This document shows, piece after piece, positions 54,730-54,842 of a stretch of DNA of 54,842 nt. The notes below the pieces were generated by a model. The model saw nothing but the letters and a program-made list of their open reading frames with translations. It searched no databases and was not told the origin of the DNA. Position 1 is the stretch's first letter. Every line of letters begins with the position of its first letter. The position numbers were made by a program, and so were the translations under genes. The DNA lies in the NCBI GenBank assembly GCA_018266105.1, contig JAFEBA010000092.1:1-54842 (forward strand). Direction: 5' to 3'. Source of the stretch: a bacterium (GTDB lineage: Bacteria > Vulcanimicrobiota > Xenobia > Xenobiales > JADMJV01).

Positions 54730-54842
54730 GGCGAATCCGCATCCAGACCGGGAGAACCCGGAGTATCGCTCGGAAATCGCGGCGATCCCGGGCGCGGTGC
54801 GGCGAATCCGCACCCAGGACGGGACAAACCCGTAGCATCGCT
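54730..54842. repeat. Start of a 71-bp-period repeat array, cut by window edge
   Basis: Two copies of a roughly 41-nt unit are present at 54730-54770 and 54801-54842, each beginning GGCGAATCCGCA and ending ATCGCT, separated by 30 nt, so the period is 71 bp. The copies differ at about a quarter of positions (an example is GTATCGCT against GCATCGCT). The window ends at the end of the second copy, so the array probably continues. Read in one plus-strand frame it gives NPHPGRDKPVAS, but no ribosome binding site or start precedes it. It may be an intergenic repeat family. Confidence 0.55.

Noticed and set aside
54477..54827. Minus-strand open frame at the right edge
   Set aside because: It runs through the terminator and the end of the Gly-rich gene; low-complexity shadow of the repeat.
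54730..54842. CRISPR array
   Set aside because: Only two units, imperfect, with a 41-nt unit and 30-nt interval and no cas genes; spacing alone does not justify the call.
1..54842. Mobile element, prophage or tRNA genes
   Set aside because: No transposase, integrase, terminal inverted repeats or cloverleaf-type sequences were noticed in either strand.

Overview
The window is about 55 kb of GC-rich DNA, densely coded on both strands, with many 4-30 bp gene overlaps and frequent GTG and TTG starts. No rRNA, tRNA, CRISPR array, transposase, integrase or phage gene was seen. A TolC-family outer-membrane protein, an RND metal pump, a lipoprotein adaptor and PilZ and MshEN domains point to a free-living diderm bacterium. 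Several conserved proteins resemble families I associate with Planctomycetota, Armatimonadota or Eremiobacterota-like uncultured lineages, but the phylum cannot be fixed from the sequence alone.

Left part (1-15.2 kb). A minus-strand gene running off the left edge encodes a Trp-rich tandem-repeat protein. It is followed by small uncharacterised helical proteins, a translationally coupled pair of short-chain dehydrogenases (the second with a Cys4 knuckle), a glucuronate-isomerase-like protein lacking a key His, a stand-alone MshEN domain protein and a secreted protein. A plus-strand run then carries TrmO, a metallophosphatase overlapping an RNB-family ribonuclease, a small membrane protein, an acyltransferase-3, a tiny CxxC protein and a predicted anthrax-lethal-factor-like zinc protease with a glycine-zipper membrane tail.

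Middle (15.2-24.6 kb). Seven minus-strand genes overlap end to start from 23.5 to 15.2 kb: MMPL/RND exporter, MFS transporter, sarcosine-oxidase-like flavoenzyme, acetamidase, RNA ligase, HD-Pnk end-healing enzyme and methyltransferase. The last three form a candidate RNA-repair cassette (healing, sealing and possibly terminal methylation), which I regard as one of the two most interesting systems here. A divergent HTH/coiled-coil gene flanks the operon.

Centre (24.6-37.8 kb). An uncharacterised 503-aa protein and an exported metallophosphoesterase precede ftsZ, which has its own promoter and terminator. Divergent from ftsZ is a MoxR / DUF58 / transglutaminase operon. Then come a tandem PilZ protein, a thioredoxin-fold protein lacking its nucleophilic Cys, a GST, a secreted protein, an exported glutamate-racemase homologue with both catalytic Cys, and an exported SGNH hydrolase. 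Several of these act at, or are directed to, the cell envelope.

Right part (37.9-54.8 kb). A TolC / lipoprotein adaptor / CzcA-type RND operon is followed by mgtE and a CaCA-family cation/proton exchanger, together a metal-ion handling block. The 163-nt stretch before mgtE has strong complementary segments that compete with one another, one of which masks the mgtE ribosome binding site. It is a candidate metal-responsive riboswitch of unrecognised class and the second main find. Beyond lie a membrane-bound spermidine-synthase-like fusion, a clostripain-family peptidase, a DUF2993-like protein, several low-complexity unknowns, and at the right edge the start of a 71-bp-period repeat array cut by the window end.
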